Positions 42,674 through 52,162 of a stretch of DNA of 64,000 nt are shown here, one piece after another; the first letter of the stretch is position 1; every line of letters begins with the position of its first letter. Where the stretch lies: the NCBI GenBank assembly GCA_017643925.1, contig JAEPML010000003.1, forward strand, positions 450,138 to 514,137, written 5' to 3'. Made by a program: the position numbers and the translations under genes. This stretch comes from Roseibium sp. GTDB lineage: Bacteria; Pseudomonadota; Alphaproteobacteria; Rhizobiales; Stappiaceae. The notes beneath the pieces were generated by a model. It worked only from the letters and a program-made list of their open reading frames with translations, was not told where the DNA came from and did no database searches.

Positions 42674-43567
42674 ATGTTTGGCCGACGCCGGAAACAGGAA
42701 AAATGGATACTTCTGGCGCCGGCCATTCTGGTGCTTGCCCTGATCACGCTGATCCCGCTTGCCAATACGTTCTGGCTGAGCTTCACGGACACGCGGATTT
42801 CGGCAATTCCATCTCCCGTCCGTTTCATCGGACTTGAAAACTACATTTATGCCCTGACGGATCCCGAGTTTAGGGAAGCGCTCTACCGCACGCTCTATTT
42901 CACGATCGTGTCGGTCGGGCTGGAGGGCATTCTCGGAGTCGCGGTTGCGGTTTTGCTCAATCAGAAATTCCGTGGCCACCTGATCCTGAGAGCCTTGATC
43001 ATTTTGCCCTGGGCGGTGCCGACGATCGTCAATGCCGTTGCCTGGCGGCTCATCTATCATCCGGATTACGGGGCTCTCAATTCACTCCTGTTTCAGCTCG
43101 GCCTCATCAGTGACTACCGCAGCTGGATCGGTGACCCGGCGACGGCCATGAACATGGTCATCCTGGCCGATGTCTGGAAAAATTTCCCGCTGGTTGCCTA
43201 TGTCGCACTGGCCGCTTTGCAAACCGTGCCCGCAGACCTCAACAAGGCAGCTGCAATCGAGGGCGCCGGACCTTGGAAGCGTTTCTGGTCGATCACCCTG
43301 CCCTGGATCATGGGCCCGCTTATGGTGGTCATGGTGCTTCGAACAATCGAGGCCTTCCGTGTCTTCGACATCATTTATGTCATGACGGGCGGCGGCCCGG
43401 CGGATTCCACCAAGACCGCAAGTTTCTATGTCTACCAGGAATATTTCAATTACCTGCGCAGCGGCAGCGGCGCCTCCTACGCGGTGCTGGTTGCCGGTAT
43501 CAGCGCGGTGCTGATCCTCTTCTATTATTCAAGCGCCAAGCGCCAGGCCACGGGAGCAACGGCATGA
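42674..43567 (+). CDS. Sugar ABC transporter permease (MalF family, second system)
   Basis: 297 residues, six helices. EAA loop NKAAAIEGAGPWKRFWSIT followed by LP. GAGGGGAGACTGAGCC lies before the ATG. Overlaps the next permease by 4 bp (ATGA). Confidence 0.92.
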   Translation: MFGRRRKQEKWILLAPAILVLALITLIPLANTFWLSFTDTRISAIPSPVRFIGLENYIYALTDPEFREALYRTLYFTIVSVGLEGILGVAVAVLLNQKFRGHLILRALIILPWAVPTIVNAVAWRLIYHPDYGALNSLLFQLGLISDYRSWIGDPATAMNMVILADVWKNFPLVAYVALAALQTVPADLNKAAAIEGAGPWKRFWSITLPWIMGPLMVVMVLRTIEAFRVFDIIYVMTGGGPADSTKTASFYVYQEYFNYLRSGSGASYAVLVAGISAVLILFYYSSAKRQATGATA

Positions 43568-44403
43568 GACGCACAATGCTGCAATCCGTCTTCCTCTATT
43601 CCTGTGTCGTCGCGCTTGCGCTCTTCACCATCGCCCCTCTTTTGTGGTTGGTCACCATGAGCATCAGCGCGCCAACCGACCTGACGGAAGTCCCCTTGAG
43701 ATGGATCCCGTCCGAGTTCGACTTCAGTCGCTACGGTGCATTGCTGAACATCGACGGCGGCAGCGGCGAGCGGTTCCTGAGCGCGCTCAGAAACTCGATC
43801 CTGACGGCGGGTGGCGCCACGGTGATCGCACTGATGCTTGCCATCCCTGCTGCCTATTCCTTTTCCCGGCGCGGTGCATCAATGGTGCTGCTGTTTGCCT
43901 TCCTGGCGACGATCATGATGCCGCCGATCACCTATATCCTGCCGCTCTATTCCACCTTCAGTGCCTTTGGCATGCTGAACAAGACCACGACGCTGATCAT
44001 CGTCTACACCGCCATGCTGTTGCCATTCGCAACCTGGCTGATGAAGGCCAATATTGATGTTCTTCCGGTCGAGGTGGAGCAGGCGGCCTTCATGGAAGGC
44101 GCCAGCACGTCCTACACGATCCGGACCGTTGTGCTGCCGCTTGCCCTGCCCGCCATTGCTGCCACCGCAATGCTGTCATTCCTCGTTGCCTGGGACGAAT
44201 TCTTCTACGCGCTGATCTTCACCAATGACCTCAGCGCCAAGACATTGCCTGTCGCGATCGCGGACTTTTCCGCCGGGCGTGTCACCGATTACGGCGTGAT
44301 TGCCTCCGTGGGTGTGATGGCAACGCTCCCGCCTGCGATCCTCGCCATTTGCTTCCAGAAATTCATCGTCTCCGGGCTCGTCGCCGGATCGGTCAAGGGC
44401 TGA
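43564..44403 (+). CDS. Sugar ABC transporter permease (MalG family, second system)
   Basis: 279 residues, six helices. EAA loop EQAAFMEGASTSYTIRTVV and the C-terminal FIVSGLVAGSVKG typical of MalG-like proteins. Start at 43564 is fixed by the ATGA overlap; the longer upstream frame lies inside the preceding gene. Confidence 0.92.
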   Translation: MRRTMLQSVFLYSCVVALALFTIAPLLWLVTMSISAPTDLTEVPLRWIPSEFDFSRYGALLNIDGGSGERFLSALRNSILTAGGATVIALMLAIPAAYSFSRRGASMVLLFAFLATIMMPPITYILPLYSTFSAFGMLNKTTTLIIVYTAMLLPFATWLMKANIDVLPVEVEQAAFMEGASTSYTIRTVVLPLALPAIAATAMLSFLVAWDEFFYALIFTNDLSAKTLPVAIADFSAGRVTDYGVIASVGVMATLPPAILAICFQKFIVSGLVAGSVKG

Positions 44404-44443
44404 TCCACGGATGCACGGAACGAAAGAAGGGACCAGACCCGAC

Positions 44444-45559
44444 ATGCCGGAAAACCAGATCCTGTCCGTCGAAAGTCTTCAGAAGACATACGGCGATGTT
44501 CATGTTCTCAAGGACATAAATGTTGCCATGGAACCGGGGGAATTCCTTGTTCTCGTCGGACCATCAGGATGTGGCAAATCAACCTTGCTCAGCTGTATTT
44601 CAGGACTGACGGAAGTCTCTTCCGGGACAATCCGGATTGCCGGTAGGGACTGTACCCACATGGAACCGGCCAACAGGGACATTGCCATGGTGTTCCAGTC
44701 CTACGCGCTTTTCCCGAATATGAGCGTGGAACGGAATATCGGTTTTGGTCTTGAAGTCAGAAAAGTTGCTGAAGCGGAGAAAAAGGCGAAAGTCTCGGAG
44801 GTCGCCGATCTTCTGAAAATCGAGCACCTGCTGCAGCGCCGCCCCGCCGAACTCTCCGGAGGTCAGAGGCAAAGGGTTGCCATGGGCCGGGCGCTTGTAC
44901 GCGATCCGAAGCTCTTCCTGTTTGACGAGCCCCTTTCCAATCTCGACGCCAAACTGCGTGTCACCATGCGCACGGAAATCAAGCGTATTCACCAGGCGAC
45001 CGGTGCTTCCATCGTCTATGTCACCCACGACCAGATCGAGGCCATGACGCTGGCGACACGGATTGTTGTCATGAAGGATGGTGTCGTCCAACAGATCGGC
45101 ACACCACACGAGATCTACAACAAGCCGGTCAATGCCTTTGTCGCCGATTTCATGGGGGCTCCATCGATGAACCTGATGAAGGGCAAGGCAACACCCGAAG
45201 AAGGGCATATCAGGCTGGAAATACCAACGCCGCAGGGTAGGTCGGTTTCGCTCATTGATCGCAAGACACCCTCACAATCCTTCCGAAACGGGCCGCAGGA
45301 CGTATTGATCGGGCTGAGACCGGAAGCCATGACGGATCAGAAGCTCAGCAACGGCAGCGCTCTTCAGTCTGCGGAGTGTCTGCTCGAGGTTGTGGAACCG
45401 GCCGGTGCCGATACCTATGCCGTGATTCATCTTGGGGAGACGGAAGCCATTGCACGCCTGTCCGCTGATGCGCCTGTACAGGCCGGTGAAATGTCGTCAA
45501 TCACCTTTGATCTCTCCAAGGTCTCCTATTTTGATATTTCCTCGGGAAACCGCCTATGA
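44444..45559 (+). CDS. Sugar ABC transporter ATPase (UgpC/MalK family, second system)
   Basis: 371 residues from the ATG at 44444 (GAAGGGA ribosome-binding site); an ATG at 44411 would add 11 polar residues and is also possible. Walker A GPSGCGKST, signature LSGGQRQR, Walker B LFLFDEPLSNLD, H-loop THDQIEAMT and C-terminal TOBE domain. The stop overlaps glucokinase by 4 bp. Confidence 0.93.
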   Translation: MPENQILSVESLQKTYGDVHVLKDINVAMEPGEFLVLVGPSGCGKSTLLSCISGLTEVSSGTIRIAGRDCTHMEPANRDIAMVFQSYALFPNMSVERNIGFGLEVRKVAEAEKKAKVSEVADLLKIEHLLQRRPAELSGGQRQRVAMGRALVRDPKLFLFDEPLSNLDAKLRVTMRTEIKRIHQATGASIVYVTHDQIEAMTLATRIVVMKDGVVQQIGTPHEIYNKPVNAFVADFMGAPSMNLMKGKATPEEGHIRLEIPTPQGRSVSLIDRKTPSQSFRNGPQDVLIGLRPEAMTDQKLSNGSALQSAECLLEVVEPAGADTYAVIHLGETEAIARLSADAPVQAGEMSSITFDLSKVSYFDISSGNRL

Positions 45560-46509
45560 GCACTGTACAGGGACTGGCTGCGGATATTGGCGGCACGAAC
45601 ACCCGCCTCGCGCTGGTTGAAAACGGCCAGGTTTGCCAGGATACGATTGTCCGGTTTCGCAACGCCGATTTCGAGACACCGGAAGCTGCCATCGACACCT
45701 ATCTGTCGACGGCGGGGCATCCTGTTTGCGGATCAGCCGTGATCGCGATCGCCGCGCCGATCGACGGCACAGCAATCCGGATGACCAATCACCCCTGGAC
45801 CTTCAATGCAAGCTGCATCGGAAAGATTCTGGGCGGTGCAAAGGTGAGGTTTCTGAACGACTTCGAAGCGCTGGCCTATTCGCTCGACAAGGTCGATCCG
45901 ACCCGACTGAAACCCGTGCGAACACCTGACCGCCAGGTGCGCACAAACGCGACCAGGCTGGTCGTCGGGGCCGGGACCGGCTTCAACGCCGCGGCTTTGT
46001 ACCAGACCGCCGGAGACAATCTTGTCGGGACCGGCGAATGCGGCCACGCCACACTCCCAGTCGAGACCGACAGGGAGTTGCGGCTTTGGACCTATCTTTC
46101 GCGCAACAGGAAAAGAGCGTCGGTGGAGCGCGCGCTGTCGGGCAACGGTTTACGGGAAATCTACGAGTGGCACTGCCTTGAAAGCGGGAAACTGGCGAAG
46201 CCGCATTCCCCCGCCGAGATTGCCCGACTGGCGAAGGAAGCGATCGATCCCGACTGCTCCGCCGCCGCGCGCCAATGGGTCACCTTTCTCGGGCGGGTTA
46301 TCGGTGACCTTGCTCTGATCTTTCTTTCCCTGGGCGGCATCGTCCTGACGGGTGGTGTGACCCGGTCGCTCGCAGGTTTTCTGGCCGAACCGGAATTTGC
46401 CGCGGCCCTTTGCGCCAAGGGCAGGCAGCAGGAACTTGTCTCCGGCATCCCCGTTCACCTGCTCGACGATGATTTTGCCGCCCTGACAGGCTGCGCCGCG
46501 CGCATGTGA
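45556..46509 (+). CDS. glk: Glucokinase
   Basis: 317 residues of the bacterial Glk family. Phosphate-binding DIGGTNTRLAL near the N-terminus, catalytic Asp in RFLNDFEALAYS, and VGAGTGFNAAAL plus GGIVLTGGVTRS motifs. Phosphorylates glucose released from or imported by the preceding ABC system, giving glucose 6-phosphate. ATGA overlap with the ATPase gene. It lacks the ROK zinc motif, so it is a kinase, not a regulator. Confidence 0.9.
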   Translation: MSTVQGLAADIGGTNTRLALVENGQVCQDTIVRFRNADFETPEAAIDTYLSTAGHPVCGSAVIAIAAPIDGTAIRMTNHPWTFNASCIGKILGGAKVRFLNDFEALAYSLDKVDPTRLKPVRTPDRQVRTNATRLVVGAGTGFNAAALYQTAGDNLVGTGECGHATLPVETDRELRLWTYLSRNRKRASVERALSGNGLREIYEWHCLESGKLAKPHSPAEIARLAKEAIDPDCSAAARQWVTFLGRVIGDLALIFLSLGGIVLTGGVTRSLAGFLAEPEFAAALCAKGRQQELVSGIPVHLLDDDFAALTGCAARM

Positions 46510-46524
46510 AATCGAATTTCCCGT

Positions 46525-47445
46525 TCACGACGTGAGCTGCATCTCGTCAATGACGCTCTGGACGGCAAGCCGGAAGACCTGCTCCTCCGCACCCGGCTGG
46601 GTGTCCGGGCGCGTCATGAGACCGACCGGACCCTTGGTGATGTCGCTGTCGAAGGGCAGGCGAACCAGATGTCCATCCGCGGTTTCGTTTTGCACGACAC
46701 CTGCGGAAATGATCCAGACCGCATCCGTGCGCCGTGTATAGACGCGCCCGAAGGCGCCGGAAACCGTTTCGATGCGGTTGGGGATTTCGCCAACGCCATT
46801 GGCAATCATGAACCGCTCGACCAGCGGCCGGATGGCCGATCCTTCCGGCGGATAGATGACGGGCCAGTCGACGATCTTCTTGATGTCAGGGTTTTCCAGG
46901 AGTGGATGTCCGGTGCGGACAACGAGATCCACCCGTTCGGAATAGAGCTGGGTAAATGACACGCCCTCCATGGAAACCGGACGCCCGAGCCGGCCGATGA
47001 CGAGATCGAGTTCGCCAAGTTTCAGGCGCTCGATCAGATAGCCGTGGGGGCCGTCCATGATCTGCAGCATGACATTCGGGGCAAGCTCGGCAAATTCGCG
47101 CACCACCGGCGGCATCAGACTGGCGGCGACACTTGGCAACGCGCCGACCTTCAGCGTTGCCCGCGCATGTTCGCCCTCCTTCTCGACACCGTCGAGCCCC
47201 TGCTGCAGGCTTGCCAGGGAGATCTGCGCGAAATGCAGGAACACCTTGCCCTGTTTGGTTAGCGCGATGCCCGCCCTGTTCCGGGTCATCAGGGTGGCCC
47301 CGATAATGTCCTCAAGCTCCTTCAGTGTCTTCGAGATGGCCGGCTGTGTCAGGAACAACTTGTCCGCCGCCAGCTTGAGGCTACGCTCCTGCGCGATTTC
47401 AACAAAACACTGGATGTGCCGAAACTTGATACGCCGATCGATCAT
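46525..47445 (-). CDS. pcaQ: LysR-type regulator PcaQ
   Basis: 306 residues. N-terminal LysR helix-turn-helix (LKFRH-type start IKFRHIQCFVEIAQERSLKLAADKLF, quoted in part; TQPAISKTLKELE). The extended N-terminus IDRRIKFRH and the body match PcaQ, activator of protocatechuate genes in alphaproteobacteria that responds to 3-oxoadipate enol-lactone pathway intermediates. Divergent from pobA with 93 bp between them; a 20-bp element there recurs upstream of the TRAP transporter. Confidence 0.88.
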   Translation of the reverse strand: MIDRRIKFRHIQCFVEIAQERSLKLAADKLFLTQPAISKTLKELEDIIGATLMTRNRAGIALTKQGKVFLHFAQISLASLQQGLDGVEKEGEHARATLKVGALPSVAASLMPPVVREFAELAPNVMLQIMDGPHGYLIERLKLGELDLVIGRLGRPVSMEGVSFTQLYSERVDLVVRTGHPLLENPDIKKIVDWPVIYPPEGSAIRPLVERFMIANGVGEIPNRIETVSGAFGRVYTRRTDAVWIISAGVVQNETADGHLVRLPFDSDITKGPVGLMTRPDTQPGAEEQVFRLAVQSVIDEMQLTS

Positions 47446-47471
47446 TTAGTTGCTCATTTTGATATGAAAGA

Positions 47472-47491
47472 GGCTGAATATCTCATTTTAC
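47472..47491 (-). promoter_or_regulatory. Shared element A (candidate PcaQ site) upstream of pobA
   Basis: On the minus strand this reads GTAAAATGAGATATTCAGCC. The same string, lacking a single T, occurs at 56616-56634 upstream of the TRAP operon, in the same orientation relative to the gene it precedes. A looser GATAT...ATATC inverted repeat spans 47461-47482. Sharing of a 19-20 bp string between two loci of one pathway makes a common regulator, most simply PcaQ, likely. Confidence 0.55.
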
Positions 47492-47538
47492 TTCTCTTTT
47501 TTGGACATTCAATATGAGGACAACACGAGGAGACACGT

Positions 47539-48708
47539 ATGCGCACTCAAGTTGTCATTGTCGGTGGTGGCCCCTCCGGGCTGTTGCTCGGACAGCTTTT
47601 GCAGCTGAAGGGCATTGAAAACATCATCCTGGAGCGCAAGACGCGGGATTATGTCCTGGGGCGGATCCGGGCCGGCATTCTGGAAACGGGTCTGGTCGAG
47701 ATGATGCGCGAAGCAGGCGTGGCGGAGCGCATGGACAAGGAATGCTTCGTTCATCACGGCACCTGCATCTCCTATGAAAACGAGATGTTCGACATCAATT
47801 TCCAGGAGCTGATCGGTCAGAGCGTCATCGTCTATGGCCAGACAGAAGTCACCCGCGACCTCTACGACGCGCGCGACGGAGCCGGTTGCAAGACCATTTT
47901 CGAGGTGGAGGCTGTCGAGATCCGGGACGCGGACACCGACAAGCCTTATGTTACTTTCACAGTTGATGGCAGCGCGCGGCGGATTGAATGCGATTTCATC
48001 GCCGGATGCGACGGCTTTCACGGTGTCAGCCGCAAGACCATCCCCGACACGGTTCGCAAGGATTACGAAAAGGTTTTCCCCTTCGGCTGGCTCGGCGTTC
48101 TGTCGGAGACCCCGCCGGTGCATGACGAGCTGATTTATGCCAACTCCAGGCGCGGTTTCGCGCTTTGCTCCATGCGGAATGAAAACCTGTCACGCTACTA
48201 TGTTCAATGTGATGTCAGCGACGACGTTTACGAGTGGACCGACGAGCTCTTCTGGGAAGAGCTTAAGCGCAGGCTCCCGGAAGCAATTGCCGACAAACTG
48301 GTGACCGGTCCGTCCATCGAGAAATCGATCGCGCCCTTGAGGTCCTTCGTCAGCGAACCCATGCGTTGGGGGCGTCTGTTTCTGTGCGGTGATGCAGCCC
48401 ATATCGTGCCGCCAACAGGGGCGAAGGGCCTCAATACCGCGGCCTCGGACGTCCACTATCTCTACGAGGGGCTTGTCCGGTACTACCAGGACAAGGACAG
48501 CCAGGGCATCGACGCCTATTCCCAGAAGGCCCTTTCCCGGGTCTGGAAAGCCGAACGGTTCAGCTGGGCGACGACCAACCTTCTGCACCGTTTTCCCGAC
48601 CAGTCCGAGTTCGACCTGAAGATGCAACGCGCCGAAATCGAGTCCCTGCATTACAATGAAACCGCGCAGAAGTGGTTCGCCCAAAACTATGTCGGATTGC
48701 CCTACTGA
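47539..48708 (+). CDS. pobA: 4-Hydroxybenzoate 3-monooxygenase
   Basis: 389 residues, the usual length. FAD/NADPH-dependent hydroxylation of 4-hydroxybenzoate to protocatechuate in the cytoplasm. FAD GxGxxG VVIVGGGPSGLLLG, the DG motif (FIAGCDGFHGVSR) and the second FAD motif (FLCGDAAHIVPPTGAKGLN, 19 residues) are present; RIRAGILE is the typical N-terminal PobA segment. First gene of the pca operon; TGATG overlap with pcaD. Confidence 0.96.
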   Translation: MRTQVVIVGGGPSGLLLGQLLQLKGIENIILERKTRDYVLGRIRAGILETGLVEMMREAGVAERMDKECFVHHGTCISYENEMFDINFQELIGQSVIVYGQTEVTRDLYDARDGAGCKTIFEVEAVEIRDADTDKPYVTFTVDGSARRIECDFIAGCDGFHGVSRKTIPDTVRKDYEKVFPFGWLGVLSETPPVHDELIYANSRRGFALCSMRNENLSRYYVQCDVSDDVYEWTDELFWEELKRRLPEAIADKLVTGPSIEKSIAPLRSFVSEPMRWGRLFLCGDAAHIVPPTGAKGLNTAASDVHYLYEGLVRYYQDKDSQGIDAYSQKALSRVWKAERFSWATTNLLHRFPDQSEFDLKMQRAEIESLHYNETAQKWFAQNYVGLPY

Positions 48709-49505
48709 TGCACATCGCAAGGCTCACAAACGTCGACATTCATTGGCGCGAAGATGGTGATCCGGACGGTCTGCCACTGCTCTTCGCCAATTCCCTGGGC
48801 ACCGACCTCCGCCTTTGGGACGACGTGGTCGATCGCTTGCCGTCCGGCCTGCGGATCATCCGCTTTGACAAGCGCGGGCACGGCCTGTCTTCCTGCCCTC
48901 CGCCTCCCTATTCGATCGAAGATCTGGTCAGCGACACTGAAGACCTTCTTGCTTATCTCAAGGTCGAGCGTTGCGTGGTGGTAGGTCTGTCCATCGGTGG
49001 TCTGATCGGTCAAATGTTGGCTCATCGCCAACCGGACCTGGTACAGGGCCTCGTGCTGGCCTGTACCGGTTCGAAAATGGGCGAGACCTCCATGTGGCAG
49101 GAGCGGATCGCTATGATCCGCGAAGGTGGTATCGAGGTGCTGGCAGACGCCATCATGGAACGCTGGTTCTCACCGGATTTCCGGAAAAGCGATGCGTGCA
49201 TCGCCTGGCGCAACCTGCTCACGCGCACACCGGTGGACGGCTACGTCGGGTGCTGCCAAGCTATCGCGCAGGCAGACCTCTCGCAGTCGACCGCGACACT
49301 CGACGTGCCGGCACTGGGAATCGGCGGGTCGGAGGACCTTGCCAGCCCGCCTGAGCTCGTTCGAAACACCACCGGCCTCATCAAGGGAAGCCGCTACGTG
49401 GAAATTGACGGTGTCGGTCACCTGCCCTGTGTCGAGGCACCGGATTTATTCACCAACCATCTCGTGACTTTCCTGAAGGAGGACCTCCATGTCGGAACGC
49501 TTTGA
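48708..49505 (+). CDS. pcaD: 3-Oxoadipate enol-lactonase
   Basis: 265 residues, alpha/beta-hydrolase. Nucleophile S95 in GLSIGG; oxyanion region FANSLGTDLRLWD; catalytic His in GVGHLPCVEAP. Hydrolyses 3-oxoadipate enol-lactone to 3-oxoadipate. Start at 48708 shares one base with the pobA stop. Overlaps pcaC by 17 bp. Here PcaD and PcaC are separate, not fused. Confidence 0.94.
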   Translation: MHIARLTNVDIHWREDGDPDGLPLLFANSLGTDLRLWDDVVDRLPSGLRIIRFDKRGHGLSSCPPPPYSIEDLVSDTEDLLAYLKVERCVVVGLSIGGLIGQMLAHRQPDLVQGLVLACTGSKMGETSMWQERIAMIREGGIEVLADAIMERWFSPDFRKSDACIAWRNLLTRTPVDGYVGCCQAIAQADLSQSTATLDVPALGIGGSEDLASPPELVRNTTGLIKGSRYVEIDGVGHLPCVEAPDLFTNHLVTFLKEDLHVGTL

Positions 49506-49884
49506 CCGCGGCGCCGAGGTCCGAAAGGCCGTGCTGGGCGAAGACCATGTCGAGCGGGCGGAGGCGTCGAAAACCGATCTGGACGCCCCGTTCCAGACGT
49601 TGATCACCGAAGGTGCCTGGGGAACCGTCTGGGCGTCGGACGGGATCAGCGACCGGGAGCGGTCCATGCTGACCCTGGCCCTGCTTGCAGCGCTCGGAAA
49701 TTTCGAGGAGATCGCGATGCATATCCGTGCAACGGTACGAACCGGGGCAAGCAAACAGGACGTCCTCGAAGCGTTCCAGCATGTGGCGATCTACGCGGGG
49801 GTTCCCCGTGCCAACCAGGCTCTTAAGATAGCGAAGGAAACCTACGCGAAGATGGAGCAGGAGACCGCTTCGGGCGGACGCTGA
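49489..49884 (+). CDS. pcaC: 4-Carboxymuconolactone decarboxylase
   Basis: 131 residues, CMD family. Conserved [20 protein letters not shown] with the AxxxGxxxE..H layout and the [19 protein letters not shown]-terminus. Decarboxylates 4-carboxymuconolactone to the 3-oxoadipate enol-lactone. AAGGAGGA precedes the ATG inside pcaD. Confidence 0.94.
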   Translation: MSERFDRGAEVRKAVLGEDHVERAEASKTDLDAPFQTLITEGAWGTVWASDGISDRERSMLTLALLAALGNFEEIAMHIRATVRTGASKQDVLEAFQHVAIYAGVPRANQALKIAKETYAKMEQETASGGR

Positions 49885-49910
49885 AGCTGCTGCGCATAAG
49901 GGGAGAAGAC

Positions 49911-50636
49911 ATGAAACAGGGGCCTTACTACCAGCGGGATCGCCAATGGCAGCCGCCCGCGCTGACGCGGGACTACAAGACCAGCGTCTCGCGCTCGCCG
50001 CAATATTCCATGATCAGCCTGGAGACGACGGTCAGCGAAGCAACGGGTCCCGTTTTCGGCCACAATGATATTGATCCGCTCGACCGTGACCTTCTGAGCA
50101 ACTACGCAAAGCCTGGTGAAAGTCCCATCGGTGAACGCATCATCCTGCATGGGCGTGTCCTGGATGAAAATGCACGACCGGTATCAAATACGCTGGTGGA
50201 AATCTGGCAGGCCAATGCCGGGGGCCGCTACCGCCACAAGAAGGACACCTATCTTGCCCCGATCGACCCTAATTTTGGAGGTTGCGGTCGCACGCTGACG
50301 GACGAGAACGGCTGTTACAGCTTCCGAACCGTAAAGCCCGGTGCCTATCCCTGGCGCAACTGGGTCAACAGCTGGCGCCCGGCCCATATTCACATCTCGG
50401 TCTTCGGAGAAGCCTTCGCCCAGCGACTGATCACGCAATGCTATTTCGAGGGCGATCCCCTGATCGCCAAATGCCCGATTGTCAGCACCATCCCCGATCC
50501 GGAAGCCATTGAACAGCTGATCGCCCGGCTGGACATGAATGCCACGATCCCCCTGGATACAATTGCCTACAAGCTGGACATCGTCCTGCGCGGGCGCCGC
50601 TCCACCCTTTTCGAAAACCGTCCGGAGGGCAACTGA
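49911..50636 (+). CDS. pcaH: Protocatechuate 3,4-dioxygenase beta subunit
   Basis: 241 residues. Carries the non-haem Fe(III) ligands: Tyr of GGRYRHKKD, Tyr of GAYPWRNW, and the two His of [11 protein letters not shown]. Cleaves the protocatechuate ring between C3 and C4 giving 3-carboxymuconate, with PcaG. AAGGGGAGA upstream. Two bp before pcaG. Confidence 0.95.
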   Translation: MKQGPYYQRDRQWQPPALTRDYKTSVSRSPQYSMISLETTVSEATGPVFGHNDIDPLDRDLLSNYAKPGESPIGERIILHGRVLDENARPVSNTLVEIWQANAGGRYRHKKDTYLAPIDPNFGGCGRTLTDENGCYSFRTVKPGAYPWRNWVNSWRPAHIHISVFGEAFAQRLITQCYFEGDPLIAKCPIVSTIPDPEAIEQLIARLDMNATIPLDTIAYKLDIVLRGRRSTLFENRPEGN

Positions 50637-50638
50637 TC

Positions 50639-51256
50639 ATGCGCCAGCAATTGGACTATCTGAAAGAGTCGCCTTCGCAGACTGCGGGTCCCTATGTCCA
50701 TATCGGCCTGGCACCCGGTGCCGCCGGGTTTGACATCTACAAGCAGGAGCTTGGCTGGGATATTGCCGGACCGAATGCTGACGGGGAACGGATCAGGGTC
50801 GAAGGCACGGTGATCGACGGCATGGGCTCCCCGATCAAGGATGTCTTGCTTGAAGCCTGGCAGGCCAATTCGAGGGGAATATATGCGCATCCGGAGCATC
50901 CAGGCGAGGTCGAGGACGGCTTCCGTGGCTGGGGCCGGGTGATCACCGATTTCGAAACAGGCGAATGGGCGTTCGAGACCATCAAACCCGGTCCGATTCA
51001 GGACGGGGGCGGGGTGATGGCACCGCATATCAGCCTCTGGATCGTTGCCCGCGGCATCAATATCGGCCTCAACACGCGCCTCTATTTTGAAGACGAGAGC
51101 GAGGCCAACAGCCGGGATCCCGTCATCAACCTCATCGAATGGGAGCGGCGGCGGCAGACCTTGCTGGCGCGCAGATCGACACGGGACGGCAAAATCGTCT
51201 ACCGTTTCGACATCAAGCTTCAAGGGGAAGACGAGACCGTCTTCTTCGACATCTGA
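50639..51256 (+). CDS. pcaG: Protocatechuate 3,4-dioxygenase alpha subunit
   Basis: 205 residues, intradiol dioxygenase fold without the metal ligands of the beta chain. SPSQTAGPYVHIGLAPG at the start and MAPHISLWIVARGINIGL are typical. Forms the alpha-beta protomer with PcaH. Confidence 0.94.
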   Translation: MRQQLDYLKESPSQTAGPYVHIGLAPGAAGFDIYKQELGWDIAGPNADGERIRVEGTVIDGMGSPIKDVLLEAWQANSRGIYAHPEHPGEVEDGFRGWGRVITDFETGEWAFETIKPGPIQDGGGVMAPHISLWIVARGINIGLNTRLYFEDESEANSRDPVINLIEWERRRQTLLARRSTRDGKIVYRFDIKLQGEDETVFFDI

Positions 51257-51270
51257 TCTGCGGGCCAAAA

Positions 51271-52107
51271 ATGACCAAACCTTGCATCATCTGTGTTGCG
51301 ATTACCGGGTCGGTTCCGACCAAGAAAGACAATCCTGCGGTGCCGATTTCGGTAACCGAGCAGATTGAAAGTTCACACGAAGCCTTTGAGGCCGGGGCCT
51401 CGATCGTTCATGCGCATGTTCGAAACGATGACGAGACCCCTTCCTCCGATCCGGAAAAGTTCGCGCGCCTGAAAGAGGGCCTGGAAAAACACTGCCCCGG
51501 CGTGATCATACAGTTCTCGACAGGCGGACGGTCTGGCGCCGGCAAGGAACGTGGTGGCATGTTGCCGCTTCAACCGGACATGGCCTCGCTGTCCGTCGGT
51601 TCGAACAACTTTCCGACCCGGGTCTATGAAAACCCGCCGGACCTGATCGAATGGCTTTCTTCCGAAATGCGCTCCTACAAGGTCAAGCCCGAGATCGAGG
51701 CCTTTGACCTCAGCCACATTCACCAGGCCGCCGCGATGAACAAGGACGGGCGCATTCCGGGCCGGCTCTATGTGCAATTTGTCATGGGCGTCAAAAACGC
51801 CATGCCGGTCGATAAGGATGTCTTTGACTACTACATAAAGACAGTCGAACGCCTGGCTCCCGATGCGCTCTGGTGTGCCGCAGGCATTGGCCGCAATCAG
51901 CTGATGGTCAATGAATGGTCCATTGCCGCAGGTGGCCACACGCGGACGGGCCTTGAAGACAATGTCCGTCTGGACAAGGAGACCCTTGCCCCCTCGAATG
52001 CAGCCCTGGTGAAACGAGCGGCCGAACTGTGCGACAAGTATGAGCGCCCGGTGGCAACGTGGCAGCAGGCCCGAGAGCTGCTCGACCTTCCATTGAGGGC
52101 CGCTTGA
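51271..52107 (+). CDS. Beta-keto acid cleavage enzyme (BKACE, DUF849 family)
   Basis: 278 residues. Family motifs: CVAITGSVPTK at the N-terminus, the HAHVRNDDETPSSD zinc-site segment (two His), FSTGGRSGAGKERGG and DNVRLDKETLAPSNAAL. BKACE enzymes react a beta-keto acid with acetyl-CoA to give acetoacetate and a new acyl-CoA. Placed between pcaG and pcaB, 14 bp after pcaG. If 3-oxoadipate is the substrate, products would be succinyl-CoA and acetoacetate, replacing the usual PcaIJ and PcaF steps, genes for which are not in this cluster (inference). Confidence 0.9.
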   Translation: MTKPCIICVAITGSVPTKKDNPAVPISVTEQIESSHEAFEAGASIVHAHVRNDDETPSSDPEKFARLKEGLEKHCPGVIIQFSTGGRSGAGKERGGMLPLQPDMASLSVGSNNFPTRVYENPPDLIEWLSSEMRSYKVKPEIEAFDLSHIHQAAAMNKDGRIPGRLYVQFVMGVKNAMPVDKDVFDYYIKTVERLAPDALWCAAGIGRNQLMVNEWSIAAGGHTRTGLEDNVRLDKETLAPSNAALVKRAAELCDKYERPVATWQQARELLDLPLRAA

Positions 52108-52162
52108 CGCCTTCCAGCACTTGGCGCTCTAGTAGCACAATCGTCACAACCTCCTGAGCGCC

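Noticed and set aside
41453..43060. Long antisense open frame (535 codons) opposite the second sugar-binding protein and permease
   Set aside because: GC-rich third positions keep the opposite strand open; the plus-strand proteins are clear family members and the antisense product has no recognisable motif.
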